From: Nitrobacter sp. 62-23
Lineage (GTDB): Bacteria; Pseudomonadota; Alphaproteobacteria; Rhizobiales; Xanthobacteraceae
Direction: 5' to 3'
DNA: 64,000 nt
Assembly (NCBI RefSeq): GCF_001897285.1
Contig: NZ_MKSM01000064.1
Span: forward strand, 2,008-66,007
Shown here: in pieces, positions 52,784 to 60,603 of the stretch
Numbering within the stretch: the stretch's first letter is position 1
Layout: the number at the start of each line of letters is the position of its first letter
The notes under the pieces: generated by a model
What the model was told of the DNA's origin: nothing
Seen by the model: the letters and a program-made list of their open reading frames with translations, nothing else
The model's database searches: none
Program-made: the position numbers and the translations under genes

Positions 52784-53098
52784 TTATCGCCTCTTTTTCC
52801 CCTTCTGATCGATCAAGACTGCCTGTTGCCATCGGCTTGGCACCTTGTCGGTGCGATGAATGCAGCCCGCCCAACAGCAAGGACGTTTCTTGCCCTCTAG
52901 CAACTCGTCGCGCGTTCGCTCGATGCGGCGCTGGCGTGTCTGCGACTGCTTTGCATCCTCCACCCAGCAGATGAATTCATTACGACCCAGCGGCGTCAGG
53001 TTCTCCCACAACGCAAAGACTTTCGAATCCGATCGCAAGGCCGCTTGAAGGTCTTTGCCCGCTTTGTGAACGGTGCCATGTGGAAAGGTATTTGCCAT
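52784..53098 (-). CDS. YdeI/OmdA-type protein
   Basis: 104 residues from MANTFPHGTVHKAGKDLQAA. The part LRSDSKVFALWENLTPLGRN with EFICWVEDAKQSQTRQRRIE matches the C-terminal domain of the YdeI/OmpD-associated family (bacteriocin-protection/OmdA). The N-terminal DUF1801 domain found in longer members is absent. A longer frame adds poor-quality sequence. Function of the family is not settled; cytoplasmic. Confidence 0.8.
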   Translation of the reverse strand: MANTFPHGTVHKAGKDLQAALRSDSKVFALWENLTPLGRNEFICWVEDAKQSQTRQRRIERTRDELLEGKKRPCCWAGCIHRTDKVPSRWQQAVLIDQKGKKRR

Positions 53099-53139
53099 GC
53101 AACCTCCAACAACGCGACCAACAGCAGCCGCCACTCTCG

Positions 53140-53551
53140 TTAGTCGATGATCTCGGCGCCCTCCGCCTTCAAACGGGCGAGTCCGTCCTTCATCTGCTGG
53201 AGCCGCTCTGGCGGATGACCTTGTGGCCACATCATCACTTCGGCAATAACGCGCAGCGGGTCACGGGAGCGATAGGACAGCGTCGGATTACCGGGAAACT
53301 TCTTGTCCGTCAGGTTGGGATCGTCCTCGATCGGCCCGGTCGGCTCCACGACATAAATCCGTCCGCTTCCACTGCCCGCGGACAACTCGGTGCCCCAGAT
53401 CGCAGCATCCAGCGTGCCCGTGAACCCAGGACAGCGGCTTGCCTTCGAGAAAATTCGACTGGCAACCTGTGACGATCAGGTCTCCGGGTTTCAGATCGGT
53501 TTTGGTCCCGTGGAAGAACGATTGTGCGAACATACTGGCAGTCGCTGACAT
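53140..53551 (-). pseudogene. arr: rifampin ADP-ribosyltransferase gene, frameshifted
   Basis: The first frame from 53551 (MSATASMFAQSFFHGTKTDL, then LKPGDLIVTGCQSNFLEGKP) and the second frame to 53140 (IYVVEPTGPIEDDPNLTDKK, FPGNPTLSYRS, ERLQQMKDGLARLKAEG) together make the Arr protein, which inactivates rifampin by ADP-ribosylation. The join at TGGGTTCACG implies loss of two bases, because ACGCTGGATGCTGCGATCTG reads as the expected TLDAAIW in the other frame. Otherwise complete, so a recent loss or a sequencing error. Confidence 0.85.
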
Positions 53552-53775
53552 AGACTCGCTGCTCCTTTGATCTGCATCGAGGGCTGTCCCTGCGCCATCG
53601 CCGCATCATCGGAAATCTTGTGTCTAACTTTAATCTCATCAATGTGGCCGTAATTGTCTCGTCTCAAGACGGAGACTATGCCAGTCAGGGCTACCTGGAC
53701 CCTGAGATTTCCGATAAAGGCGGACACGCGAACTCGGCATCATATTGTGCTGTCTTTGAGCTTCACCCTTAGCAG

Positions 53776-54360
53776 CTAGGAAGCATAGCCTCGCTTCAGC
53801 AACATGCTCGCTGCGCGATCAAACTCCGATACGGATGGCATCGCAAAATCAAGCGCATTGGCATAGCGCGTAATGATGTTGAACACTGCTGCCACAGCCG
53901 CGGCATCTCTCAAAGCGGCGATCGTCGCCCCCGAACGAAGCGCGGCCTGTGCGTGGGTCGCAGACAACTCCATTGGCCGCAGCGTCATGATTTCGAGGAA
54001 GGCAAGCGTGCCCTTCAGTGCTTCAGATATCGAGGCTGATCTGAAGTCGGTAAGCACGGCATCGACCAGGCTGCGTTCTATTGTCTTTGCGGCGACCGCA
54101 CCGTGAGCGCCGATGCAGAACGGGCAAGAATTCCATTTCGCGACCATGGCCGCCATCAGCTCGCGCTCGCCGATGCTCCATGAGCTTGGACCGCGCATGG
54201 CCGCTTGCGTCCATGTGCCCATCGGAGCGCTGAAGAATTCCTTGTGGTAGAAGGCGACGCGGGCGGCGTCCGGCAGCCACATTCCTGAAACCATCGAAAT
54301 GAACCGGATCAGCAGGCGGCTCTTGAAACTGTCGCCACGGTCAATCTCATGCAGGCGCAT
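53776..54360 (-). CDS. AhpD-like/carboxymuconolactone decarboxylase-fold protein
   Basis: 194 residues. The redox motif CPFCIGAHGAVAA (about residues 78-90) gives the two-Cys CxxC site of AhpD-like alkylhydroperoxidases. The rest is all-helical (FYHKEFFSAPMGTWTQAAMRG). It probably has peroxidase or decarboxylase-type activity with an unknown substrate. It overlaps the companion gene by 14 bases. Confidence 0.82.
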   Translation of the reverse strand: MRLHEIDRGDSFKSRLLIRFISMVSGMWLPDAARVAFYHKEFFSAPMGTWTQAAMRGPSSWSIGERELMAAMVAKWNSCPFCIGAHGAVAAKTIERSLVDAVLTDFRSASISEALKGTLAFLEIMTLRPMELSATHAQAALRSGATIAALRDAAAVAAVFNIITRYANALDFAMPSVSEFDRAASMLLKRGYAS

Positions 54361-54679
54361 CGTCGCACTCGCTCAGAACATTGAGGGCCTGTTGCCAGCG
54401 GAGCAATCCGGCTCCTGTTGCAGCGACCGCGATGACTTCAAAAGCAGCTTTCTCGCTTCCCGCCGCCGTAACGACAGCGGCAATATGGGCATCCGTCGTG
54501 CGATACGCCGCCTCTGCGATCTGGCGCGCGAGGTCGTCAAAGGGAGGCTCGATCGGTGGTCCGCCTGTCGCTCGTTCCGCAACCCGGCGACGCAGGGCCA
54601 CGTCGGTTTCGCCGGGACCGTCGAGAACCCGTTGCTTCAGCGAGTTTGCCAATGATGCGTGATCCGATTGAGTGGACAT
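54347..54679 (-). CDS. companion of AhpD-like protein
   Basis: 110 residues, MSTQSDHASLANSLKQRVLD. Helical, with LRRRVAERATGGPPIEPPFD and FEVIAVAATGAGLLRWQQAL. Proteins of this layout are commonly coupled to CMD/AhpD-like genes. Overlap with the downstream gene supports one operon. Role unknown. Confidence 0.7.
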   Translation of the reverse strand: MSTQSDHASLANSLKQRVLDGPGETDVALRRRVAERATGGPPIEPPFDDLARQIAEAAYRTTDAHIAAVVTAAGSEKAAFEVIAVAATGAGLLRWQQALNVLSECDDAPA

Positions 54680-54701
54680 GGTTGTCCTCCCACGTCGTGA
54701 A

Positions 54702-55196
54702 TCAAAGCGAATTCTGATCCGGTTTCACCTTGCTCGCATACGCCGTCAGCAGGCTAGACCAACCGCAGGACGAGTCGAAGGTTTCGCGCGTGACCGCCGC
54801 CCGATCGCCCATGTTCTCCAGCAAGCGGTGCTCCAGATCGACCCGCGTGGCATTGTCACCGATCGGCGTGAACCTGATCTCGACCTCGGTCAGAAGGTTC
54901 GGATCGTAGCGCCAGTCAACGCCGATCCGCCAGGCCAGCACCAGCCTGTTGGGCTCATCCCAGGTGAGCACTTCGCCCCACTCGCATTCGCTGCCATCTT
55001 CGCCGATCTCGTACCAGCGTCCGCCAGCCCTCGGCTCGATGATCGCGTTCTTCAAGGGCGACGAACCAATCGAACGGTTCGCAGGCCACCAGGTTCCAAG
55101 ACCGCGCGTAAAGACGTCGAACGCCTTCTTCAGGGGCGCATCGACAGTGATGGATTTCTTGACCGAGGCTGGCGTTATCTTGGCGGCTGCCGACAT
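54702..55196 (-). CDS. SRPBCC (AHSA1-like) protein
   Basis: 164 residues from MSAAAKITPASVKKSITVDA. The START-like fold has KKAFDVFTRGLGTWWPANRS, IIEPRAGGRWYEIGEDGSEC, VLTWDEPNRLVLAWRIG and the C-terminal amphipathic helix SSCGWSSLLTAYASKVK. Such proteins bind hydrophobic ligands and are usually paired with an ArsR gene, as here (22-base overlap). Function unassigned. Confidence 0.85.
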   Translation of the reverse strand: MSAAAKITPASVKKSITVDAPLKKAFDVFTRGLGTWWPANRSIGSSPLKNAIIEPRAGGRWYEIGEDGSECEWGEVLTWDEPNRLVLAWRIGVDWRYDPNLLTEVEIRFTPIGDNATRVDLEHRLLENMGDRAAVTRETFDSSCGWSSLLTAYASKVKPDQNSL

Positions 55197-55510
55197 ACCT
55201 TCGTTTCCCTCTTCGTATTGATCGCGTCTCGGAACGCGCCAAGTGCGTCGGTCCACATGCTGTCGAGCCACGCGCGCATCTCGCCGAGCCCTTCGGGATC
55301 GATGTGATAAATGTTGCTCGCGCCACGCGGTTCGGCCCGCACCAACCGGGCATCCCGCAGCACCTTCAGATGTTGCGAGACGGCGGGCTGCGAGACCGGG
55401 AGCAAGCGAGCCAGTTCCGTCACCGACCGCGGATTCGCGGCGATCAACTCGAAGACCTGTCGGCGCGTCGGATCGGCCAGCGCGACCATGTGACGATAAT
55501 CATAAGTCAT
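55175..55510 (-). CDS. ArsR-family regulator
   Basis: 111 residues. HTH layout: ALADPTRRQVFELIAANPRS, ELARLLPVSQPAVSQHLKVL and wing ARLVRAEPRGASNIYHIDPE, then an amphipathic helix. No metal-site Cys motif (ELCVCDL) is present, which fits the SRPBCC-linked subgroup. Upstream dyad CATAAGT/ACTTATG is probably its own operator. Confidence 0.88.
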   Translation of the reverse strand: MTYDYRHMVALADPTRRQVFELIAANPRSVTELARLLPVSQPAVSQHLKVLRDARLVRAEPRGASNIYHIDPEGLGEMRAWLDSMWTDALGAFRDAINTKRETKVCRQPPR

Positions 55511-55535
55511 AGCTTATCATAATCATGAACTTATG
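55501..55535. promoter_or_regulatory. dyad upstream of ArsR gene
   Basis: CATAAGT (55501-55507) and ACTTATG (55529-55535) are perfect inverted arms around the ArsR start, with AT-rich sequence between. Likely autoregulation site. Confidence 0.55.
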
Positions 55536-55639
55536 TTCTGGCAACCCTCCTGCGAGGGTCGATGCCGTGACCGCGGGAAGCCATCGCGAGCCGCGACCCA
55601 GAACTGGAGCGGCGAGAGCCGCGATGAGGTGTTCGATCG

Positions 55640-56431
55640 CTACCGCAACCAGCAATCGGCGACGGCATGGATCAATGCGATCGAGGCGATTGCGCCATTG
55701 GCCTCGCCTTTCTCGAAGTCCCCGGCCTGGCCCATCTGGTTTGTCACATGCGCAAAGCAGAGAACCGGTTTCTTACGCGCCTCGGCGAACGAATAGAGTG
55801 CGGCAGCCTCCATCTCGACCGCGAGGATGCCCTCCGCTCGCGCAGCGTCGATGGCTTCGGGCGTCTCTCGATAGGGCGCATCGGTCGTCCATGACGCACC
55901 ACGTTCGACCGGCGTGCTCGATCGCGCGAGCGCAGGTGTCACCACCGCGACCAGTGCCGGATCGGCTTCCGCGTAGTCCTTGTCGGCGGGCAGGTAATGG
56001 TAGCTCGTCCCTTCATCGCGCAACGCCCGCTCGATCAGAATGAAGTAAGGTGGTTCTCGCAGCCGTTTGATCTGTCCGGATGAAGTGACGCTGAGAAGCA
56101 GCCGGCAGCCCGACACGAACATTTGCTCGGCAAGAAGCACCGCATACGACGCGCCGACGGCGCAGCCTACGATGCCGTAGTCGCGTCCATCGTGTGTGAA
56201 ACGCACCATCTCGCTGTGATAGCAGGCCCACCCCTCGACTGGCTCCGCACGTCCCGCAGAGCGAAGATGGCGCACGATATCGCCGTCCGGGTCGAGGATG
56301 CAGACGTCCGGGATCGGGTTCTCCGGAAGATTCTTCTGACGGCGTGCCTCGCGCAGCAGGTTGTCCGGACTGAATACCGATGCCGACTTGTGATGCTTGG
56401 CTCGCAGAATAGGCGGCGTCTTGCCGGTCAT
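55640..56431 (-). CDS. nucleoside phosphorylase (PNP/UDP family)
   Basis: 263 residues from MTGKTPPILRAKHHKSAS. Phosphorylase motifs: VRFTHDGRDYGIVGCAVGAS, the base-binding part VTSSGQIKRL and EMEAAALYSFA (about residue 223) near the nucleoside ribose site, and GAIASIALIHAVADCW at the end. It cleaves nucleosides with phosphate in the cytosol; purine or uridine specificity cannot be told. Overlaps the methyltransferase gene by 4 bases (ATGA). Confidence 0.85.
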   Translation of the reverse strand: MTGKTPPILRAKHHKSASVFSPDNLLREARRQKNLPENPIPDVCILDPDGDIVRHLRSAGRAEPVEGWACYHSEMVRFTHDGRDYGIVGCAVGASYAVLLAEQMFVSGCRLLLSVTSSGQIKRLREPPYFILIERALRDEGTSYHYLPADKDYAEADPALVAVVTPALARSSTPVERGASWTTDAPYRETPEAIDAARAEGILAVEMEAAALYSFAEARKKPVLCFAHVTNQMGQAGDFEKGEANGAIASIALIHAVADCWLR

Positions 56432-57060
56432 GCTTCGCCCGACTGCCGCTTGAAGACGCTGAACTGGAAAAGCTGCACCGAGTCCCAAGGCGTATGATGA
56501 AGATGACGCTGCGAGCTGACCAGCATGAACTCCGGCCCAAGCTTGTCGGCGAGGCCGGCGGAATCATAACGCATGACGGGCAGTCCGCTGCATTTTTCTG
56601 GCCCATCCAGGGCAAACGTCGCGATGATGGCGTATCCACCCGGAGCCAGTGCCTGTTTCAGGCGGGCGAGGTAGGCGGAGCGATCGCCTTCGGTCACCAT
56701 GAAATGGAAGGTCGCCCGATCGTGCCATACCTCGTAGAGGCGCGTCGGAGTCCAGGCCGTGATGTCGGCGACGATCCAGTCGACGGCAGAAGCCGATGCG
56801 CCGAAACGCGCTTGTGCCTTGGCGAGTGCGGCGGACGACACATCGAGCACGGCGACGTTGCGAAATCCCCGCTGCACGAGATGATCGACGAGATGCGAGG
56901 TTCCGCCGCCGATATCGATCACGGGGGACGCGAGCGAGGCGGCCGCGGCTGTGACCAAGGCGAGCGAGGGCTCGGGCGAGTCCTGATACCAGCTCACCTC
57001 CTGCTCGGTCTTCGCCTGATAGGCCCGTTGCCAGTGCTCTTGGCGATGCTCGGTGTCCAT
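56428..57060 (-). CDS. SAM-dependent methyltransferase (class I)
   Basis: 210 residues. N-terminal EHWQRAYQAKTEQEVSWYQD is typical of a common class I family. Motif I VIDIGGGTSHLVDHLVQRGF (about 50-67), then VAVLDVSSAALAKAQARFGA (motif II) and WIVADITAW (motif III). Substrate unknown. Coupled to the nucleoside phosphorylase gene, so a joint role in nucleoside or thiomethyl chemistry is possible. Confidence 0.85.
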   Translation of the reverse strand: MDTEHRQEHWQRAYQAKTEQEVSWYQDSPEPSLALVTAAAASLASPVIDIGGGTSHLVDHLVQRGFRNVAVLDVSSAALAKAQARFGASASAVDWIVADITAWTPTRLYEVWHDRATFHFMVTEGDRSAYLARLKQALAPGGYAIIATFALDGPEKCSGLPVMRYDSAGLADKLGPEFMLVSSQRHLHHTPWDSVQLFQFSVFKRQSGEA

Positions 57061-57130
57061 AGGATGTTGCGCTCAACGACGATGGGCAAGGAGCTGTTGT
57101 CTGCGTTCCGCAGGTGACAACACCCCCATC

Positions 57131-57150
57131 ATTCAATAATATCGTTGAAT
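57131..57150. promoter_or_regulatory. palindrome upstream of ArsR gene
   Basis: ATTCAATAATATCGTTGAAT has perfect 6-base inverted arms (ATTCAA/TTGAAT), 18 bases before the ArsR start. Typical ArsR operator layout. Confidence 0.65.
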
Positions 57151-57167
57151 GATTGAACGAATAGCAG

Positions 57168-57578
57168 ATGGCGTCAAGTAGCGGACCTAAGCAGGCTGTG
57201 TTTGCTGGTCTCGCCGAGATCGCGCAAGCGCTTGGCCACCCACACCGTTTGGAGCTGCTGGAGCATCTCGGTCAGGGAGAGCGGAGTGTCGAGGAATTGG
57301 CGGCGCTTACCAGGCTCACGTTCGCTAATACGTCGCGCCACCTGCAAATCCTTCGCCGCGCCGCGTTGGTTTCGACCCATCGCGACGGCAAGCGGGTGCT
57401 CTACTCGCTCGCAGGTCAGGATGACGTCGTTGCATTGCTGAAGGCGCTCGGCCGCGTCGGTGAGCGCAATGCCGCCGAGATCGAGCGCGTGCTGGCGGCC
57501 TATTTCCGTGCGCGCGACGCGATGGAGCTCCGCGCTCCTTCACCTTCGCACAGAGCTGGCGCAAATCTTCGGCGGTGA
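57168..57578 (+). CDS. ArsR-family regulator with truncated rhodanese domain
   Basis: 136 residues. HTH: IAQALGHPHRLELLEHLGQG, TRLTFANTSRHLQILRRAAL with wing STHRDGKRVLYSLAG. It then reaches ERVLAAYFRARDAMEL, the junction that in relatives leads into a rhodanese domain. Here the sequence changes to APSPSHRAGANLRR and stops. So the gene has lost its C-terminal half, next to an integrase scrap. DNA binding should still work. Confidence 0.8.
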   Translation: MASSSGPKQAVFAGLAEIAQALGHPHRLELLEHLGQGERSVEELAALTRLTFANTSRHLQILRRAALVSTHRDGKRVLYSLAGQDDVVALLKALGRVGERNAAEIERVLAAYFRARDAMELRAPSPSHRAGANLRR

Positions 57579-57720
57579 TTTCCGTCAGGAGCCGGTTTTT
57601 CCAGGCCGGGAGAATATCGCGGTCGGGGATGGATTTGCGCATCGACCGCGTGCTTTCGGCCATCCGGGCTTCTTCGAGCCAGACCTCGCCGACGGCACCG
57701 AATCAGTGAGATCGCCATAA
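57540..57720 (-). pseudogene. integrase fragment
   Basis: The reverse strand reads VGEVWLEEARMAESTRSM, then KSIPDRDILPAWKNRLLTEI and TAEDLRQLCAKVKERGAP. This is the core-binding (SAM-like) domain of a P4-type tyrosine recombinase. No catalytic domain follows; it runs into the truncated ArsR gene. An insertion/deletion scar. Confidence 0.7.
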
Positions 57721-57897
57721 ATCCGCGTCCGGTCCGGGGGCAACCGGATATCAACAAAAGGGGGTGTCGGTAACGAAAGCCCGCGTCTCGACCATCCTGC
57801 GCCATACCAACATCGCGACCAACAAAGTGGCGGGTCGGAGTGACAGGCACCCGGCCCTATGCCAGCCTGCCGAATGCCGCAACAATGGACATGCTAA

Positions 57898-58377
57898 ATG
57901 ACGCTCGAAGACCTTCGAAACTACGCCACCATCGGTGCAGCGCTTGTGGCGCTTCTTGTCTTTATCGTGAACGTACGATCGCAAGCTCGCAATCGAAGAA
58001 TAGAGAATCTCGCCCGCTTTAACGAGGTTCATCAGAGGCTGTTCGCCCGTCACGGCTACCTGGCAAACAATTTAGACGCAATCGAATCCGGGACCATGCA
58101 GCGGGACCCAAGCAATCCTCTTGCCGAGACTCAATTTCATCTGATGCTTCTCGAAATCGAGCGGCTTGCGATCCTGGCGAATAACAAGGCGGTGCCTCGA
58201 TCAACGCAGATCTACATGTTCGGCTCTTACGCTCCAACGATCCGAAGGCTGATGACCAGGCAGGAAAGCGAAAGCATGTATTGGGAGCTGGCGCGAAAAT
58301 ATCTCGATAGCGTTGCCGCGAACGCCCGCGACTACGAAAAGCTGACCAAAGCCGAGCGGTCGCAGTTTTGGCGATGA
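57898..58377 (+). CDS. membrane-anchored hypothetical protein
   Basis: 159 residues. One N-terminal helix (AALVALLVFIVNVRSQ, about residues 12-30) is followed by a basic cytosolic helical domain (RNRRIENLARFNEVHQRLFA, LMLLEIERLAILANN, SQIYMFGSYAP-like text). Proteins of this layout with a phage-defence neighbourhood are seen in other genomes, but I recognise no named family. TAAATGACG gives the start. Confidence 0.6.
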   Translation: MTLEDLRNYATIGAALVALLVFIVNVRSQARNRRIENLARFNEVHQRLFARHGYLANNLDAIESGTMQRDPSNPLAETQFHLMLLEIERLAILANNKAVPRSTQIYMFGSYAPTIRRLMTRQESESMYWELARKYLDSVAANARDYEKLTKAERSQFWR

Positions 58378-58778
58378 TGTCCCTCTTTGCCACATGCCGC
58401 AGCTTCACGAGCCCTTCGGAAAGACTACAATGGGCGGCGCAGGAAGTGGATCATTCCCACTCGATGGTTCTTTGCCAAGATTGCGCGTTGAACTTGCGAA
58501 TCAATTTGCTCCGACCCATCTCCTGAATCCGGCAGACGACCCGCCAAAACTTTTTGCTACTGATTTTTCAACAGAAAATCACGATCTCGCATTCAACGTC
58601 GTTTCTCAGTCTTTCGACAACGATCGAATGAATCATGAGCCTTTTGATCGAACGATCTAGGGTGCGATGACGTATTACTCGCCTCGCAGGGGGGAGAGAA
58701 AAAGACCGTCAACGCCGTTATCACAACGAGCCCGTAGCCACAGGCGAATTTTGAGTGCCGCTTCTGTCCGAACAAAAG
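58378..58778. other. intergenic stretch without a supported gene
   Basis: A plus-strand frame 58394-58660 has acceptable composition (MPQLHEPFGKTTMGGAGSGS) but no known family and no clear ribosome site. I leave it uncalled. Confidence 0.3.
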
Positions 58779-59939
58779 TCACTCATCTTCTTCAGCTGCC
58801 GCCAAGCGCTCCTCAAGTTCTTCCACGAACGGCGAGCGCCCCAGGCGTTGAGCACCGTAGCGACCAGGAATCCAGCCGGAATAGAGCATATGCACTGCGT
58901 CGCGCGCCCGGGTGAGCCCAACATAAAATAGGCGACGGCTTTCTCGAAGCTCATCTTCGGTCTCACGCCGCCACGGCATCGCGCCCATGTCCATCCCGAC
59001 CATGATCACGACGTCGTACTCACAGCCCTTGGCGGAATGCAGCGTCAGAAGATTGATATGGGTGGGCGAGCCATCTCGCCCTCCCAAGCTCTTGAGGTCC
59101 AGCCCTTCGAGCTTCCCGCCTTCAGCGAGGGCCTCGCTCATCCGTCGGACCTGCTCGCGCTGGTCAGCAAGACTTCGCTCACTGGCTGTCAGCGGGTCGA
59201 CTAATGTCCTTCGGATCGCAGCAACGAAAGGCGCTGCTTTACCTTCGTCGGCGCGATGGCCAGACAGGAATAAGGTTAGTGCGCGTGCCACACGGCGCGC
59301 CTCGAGCTCACTTGGCCGGCCGGATCGGAATCCAGTCCATCGCGAAATGAGCCCAGCGAGTTGGGGCCGTCCGGCCCGCCAGCCTCCTGCGCACCATGCA
59401 GCACAATCCTCGATCCAACTCGTAAGGCCGACCTTTTTGTACGGGGCAGCGTTGTCGACGCGGATATAGTCGTAGCCGGCCGCCGTCAGAGAACCCGCGA
59501 ATACATCCCCCACATTGGCAGCGCGATACAGGATCGCGATGTCCCCCAATGTGCGGCCCGGCTTTGCGGCTAGCGCCGCCGGGATGAGGTTTTCGACGAC
59601 GTAGGCAGCTTGATCTTCCAGCCCGCCTGGCCGCTCGGTGAATTCAATGACTGCCTGGCGCCGCGGATCACGGGGCCGATAGCCACGTGCTTCGCCCAGA
59701 GCCAACTCGGACGCGCGGATAATCCGTCCCGCCGAACGGTAGTTGAGCTGAAGCCGGACCGCCTCGACATCGTCGCGCTGCGCAAGCTCGTGCAACAGAG
59801 CACCGTCCGCGCCGGCGAAGCCGTAGATCGACTGGTCGGCATCGCCCACTGCGAACAGCCGCACACCGCCCTCGAATGCGAGGCGCTCCACAATCCGGTG
59901 GAGTGGCACGCCCAGATCCTGGTACTCATCAACCGCCAA
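58779..59939 (-). CDS. gajB: UvrD-type helicase, C-terminal part (GajB-like)
   Basis: 386 residues covering helicase motifs II to VI: VDEYQDLGVP (motif II), VGDADQSIYGFAGAD (III), LNYRSAGRIIRASELALGEA (IV), TLHSAKGCEYDVVIMVGMDM (V) and LFYVGLTRARDAVHML (VI). The upstream frame stays open and reads KARWPVL before the ATG, so this is the continuation of the 59929 gene after a one-base frameshift. In Gabija the helicase cooperates with the GajA nuclease. Confidence 0.82.
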   Translation of the reverse strand: MAVDEYQDLGVPLHRIVERLAFEGGVRLFAVGDADQSIYGFAGADGALLHELAQRDDVEAVRLQLNYRSAGRIIRASELALGEARGYRPRDPRRQAVIEFTERPGGLEDQAAYVVENLIPAALAAKPGRTLGDIAILYRAANVGDVFAGSLTAAGYDYIRVDNAAPYKKVGLTSWIEDCAAWCAGGWRAGRPQLAGLISRWTGFRSGRPSELEARRVARALTLFLSGHRADEGKAAPFVAAIRRTLVDPLTASERSLADQREQVRRMSEALAEGGKLEGLDLKSLGGRDGSPTHINLLTLHSAKGCEYDVVIMVGMDMGAMPWRRETEDELRESRRLFYVGLTRARDAVHMLYSGWIPGRYGAQRLGRSPFVEELEERLAAAEEDE

Positions 59940-60603
59940 TACAGGCCAGCGCGCCTTGAATGGCCGGCAGCACCCAATCGTGGTCCGACACCAGCCGGTT
60001 GCCGAAGATCACCAGATCGTCGAAATCAATCAGGCCTGCACGACGCAGCGCCGCTTCATAACCCTCGGTGATGCGAGCGAGGTCGGGATCGCTCTCCCAA
60101 TCGGGCGCATCTCGATCGAGATGAATGCGCCGATACTTGCCCATATCGTGTGTTTTATATGGCTGCCCGACTCCGAGCAGACGCTCTGCCACCTGTTTGA
60201 ACGCACTATCTGCCTGGCGCGTCGTCGCAAGCGTCAATGGATACGGTACGGCTAATCCCGCCAGGTGTGCATAGGGTGTCAAGATATGCCGAAGGCAAAA
60301 GCCGTGCACGGTACCCACGAAAAGATTGGGCGCATCCCGCAACCCAAGCGCCTCCAGCCGCCGCGTCAACTCTCGGGCACATTCCTGACTGTAGGTGATG
60401 CAGGCGACACCGCGGGGGGCTCTGACATCTTCAGAGAAAATGCGCGCCAGCTTCACCACCAGCGTTTTGGTCTTTCCGCTCCCCGGCCCCGCGAGGACAA
60501 CGCAGTGCCCACGAGAATCGTAGGCAGCCTGCTGCCCCGGATTGCCGACCAAATCGCCGGCGTGCCGCAGATAGGCGGCGCTGGTGCTACGCGACGGCAT
60601 CAC
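59929..60603 (-). CDS. gajB: UvrD-type helicase, N-terminal part (GajB-like)
   Basis: 224 residues. P-loop VLAGPGSGKTKTLVVKLARI (about residues 35-55), the TYSQECARELTRRL motif Ia and GTVHGFCLRHI, then GLIDFDDLVIFGNRL before the frame ends at CIGG. The sequence then continues in the next frame as VLAVDEYQDLGVP. Its ATG lies inside the last codons of the nuclease gene (17-base overlap), as in two-gene systems. Joined length is about 600 residues. Confidence 0.82.
   Translation of the reverse strand: MMPSRSTSAAYLRHAGDLVGNPGQQAAYDSRGHCVVLAGPGSGKTKTLVVKLARIFSEDVRAPRGVACITYSQECARELTRRLEALGLRDAPNLFVGTVHGFCLRHILTPYAHLAGLAVPYPLTLATTRQADSAFKQVAERLLGVGQPYKTHDMGKYRRIHLDRDAPDWESDPDLARITEGYEAALRRAGLIDFDDLVIFGNRLVSDHDWVLPAIQGALACIGG

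Noticed and set aside
58593-58775. 60-codon minus-strand frame with hydrophobic N-terminus
   Set aside because: Only a TTG-type start without ribosome site; could be chance.
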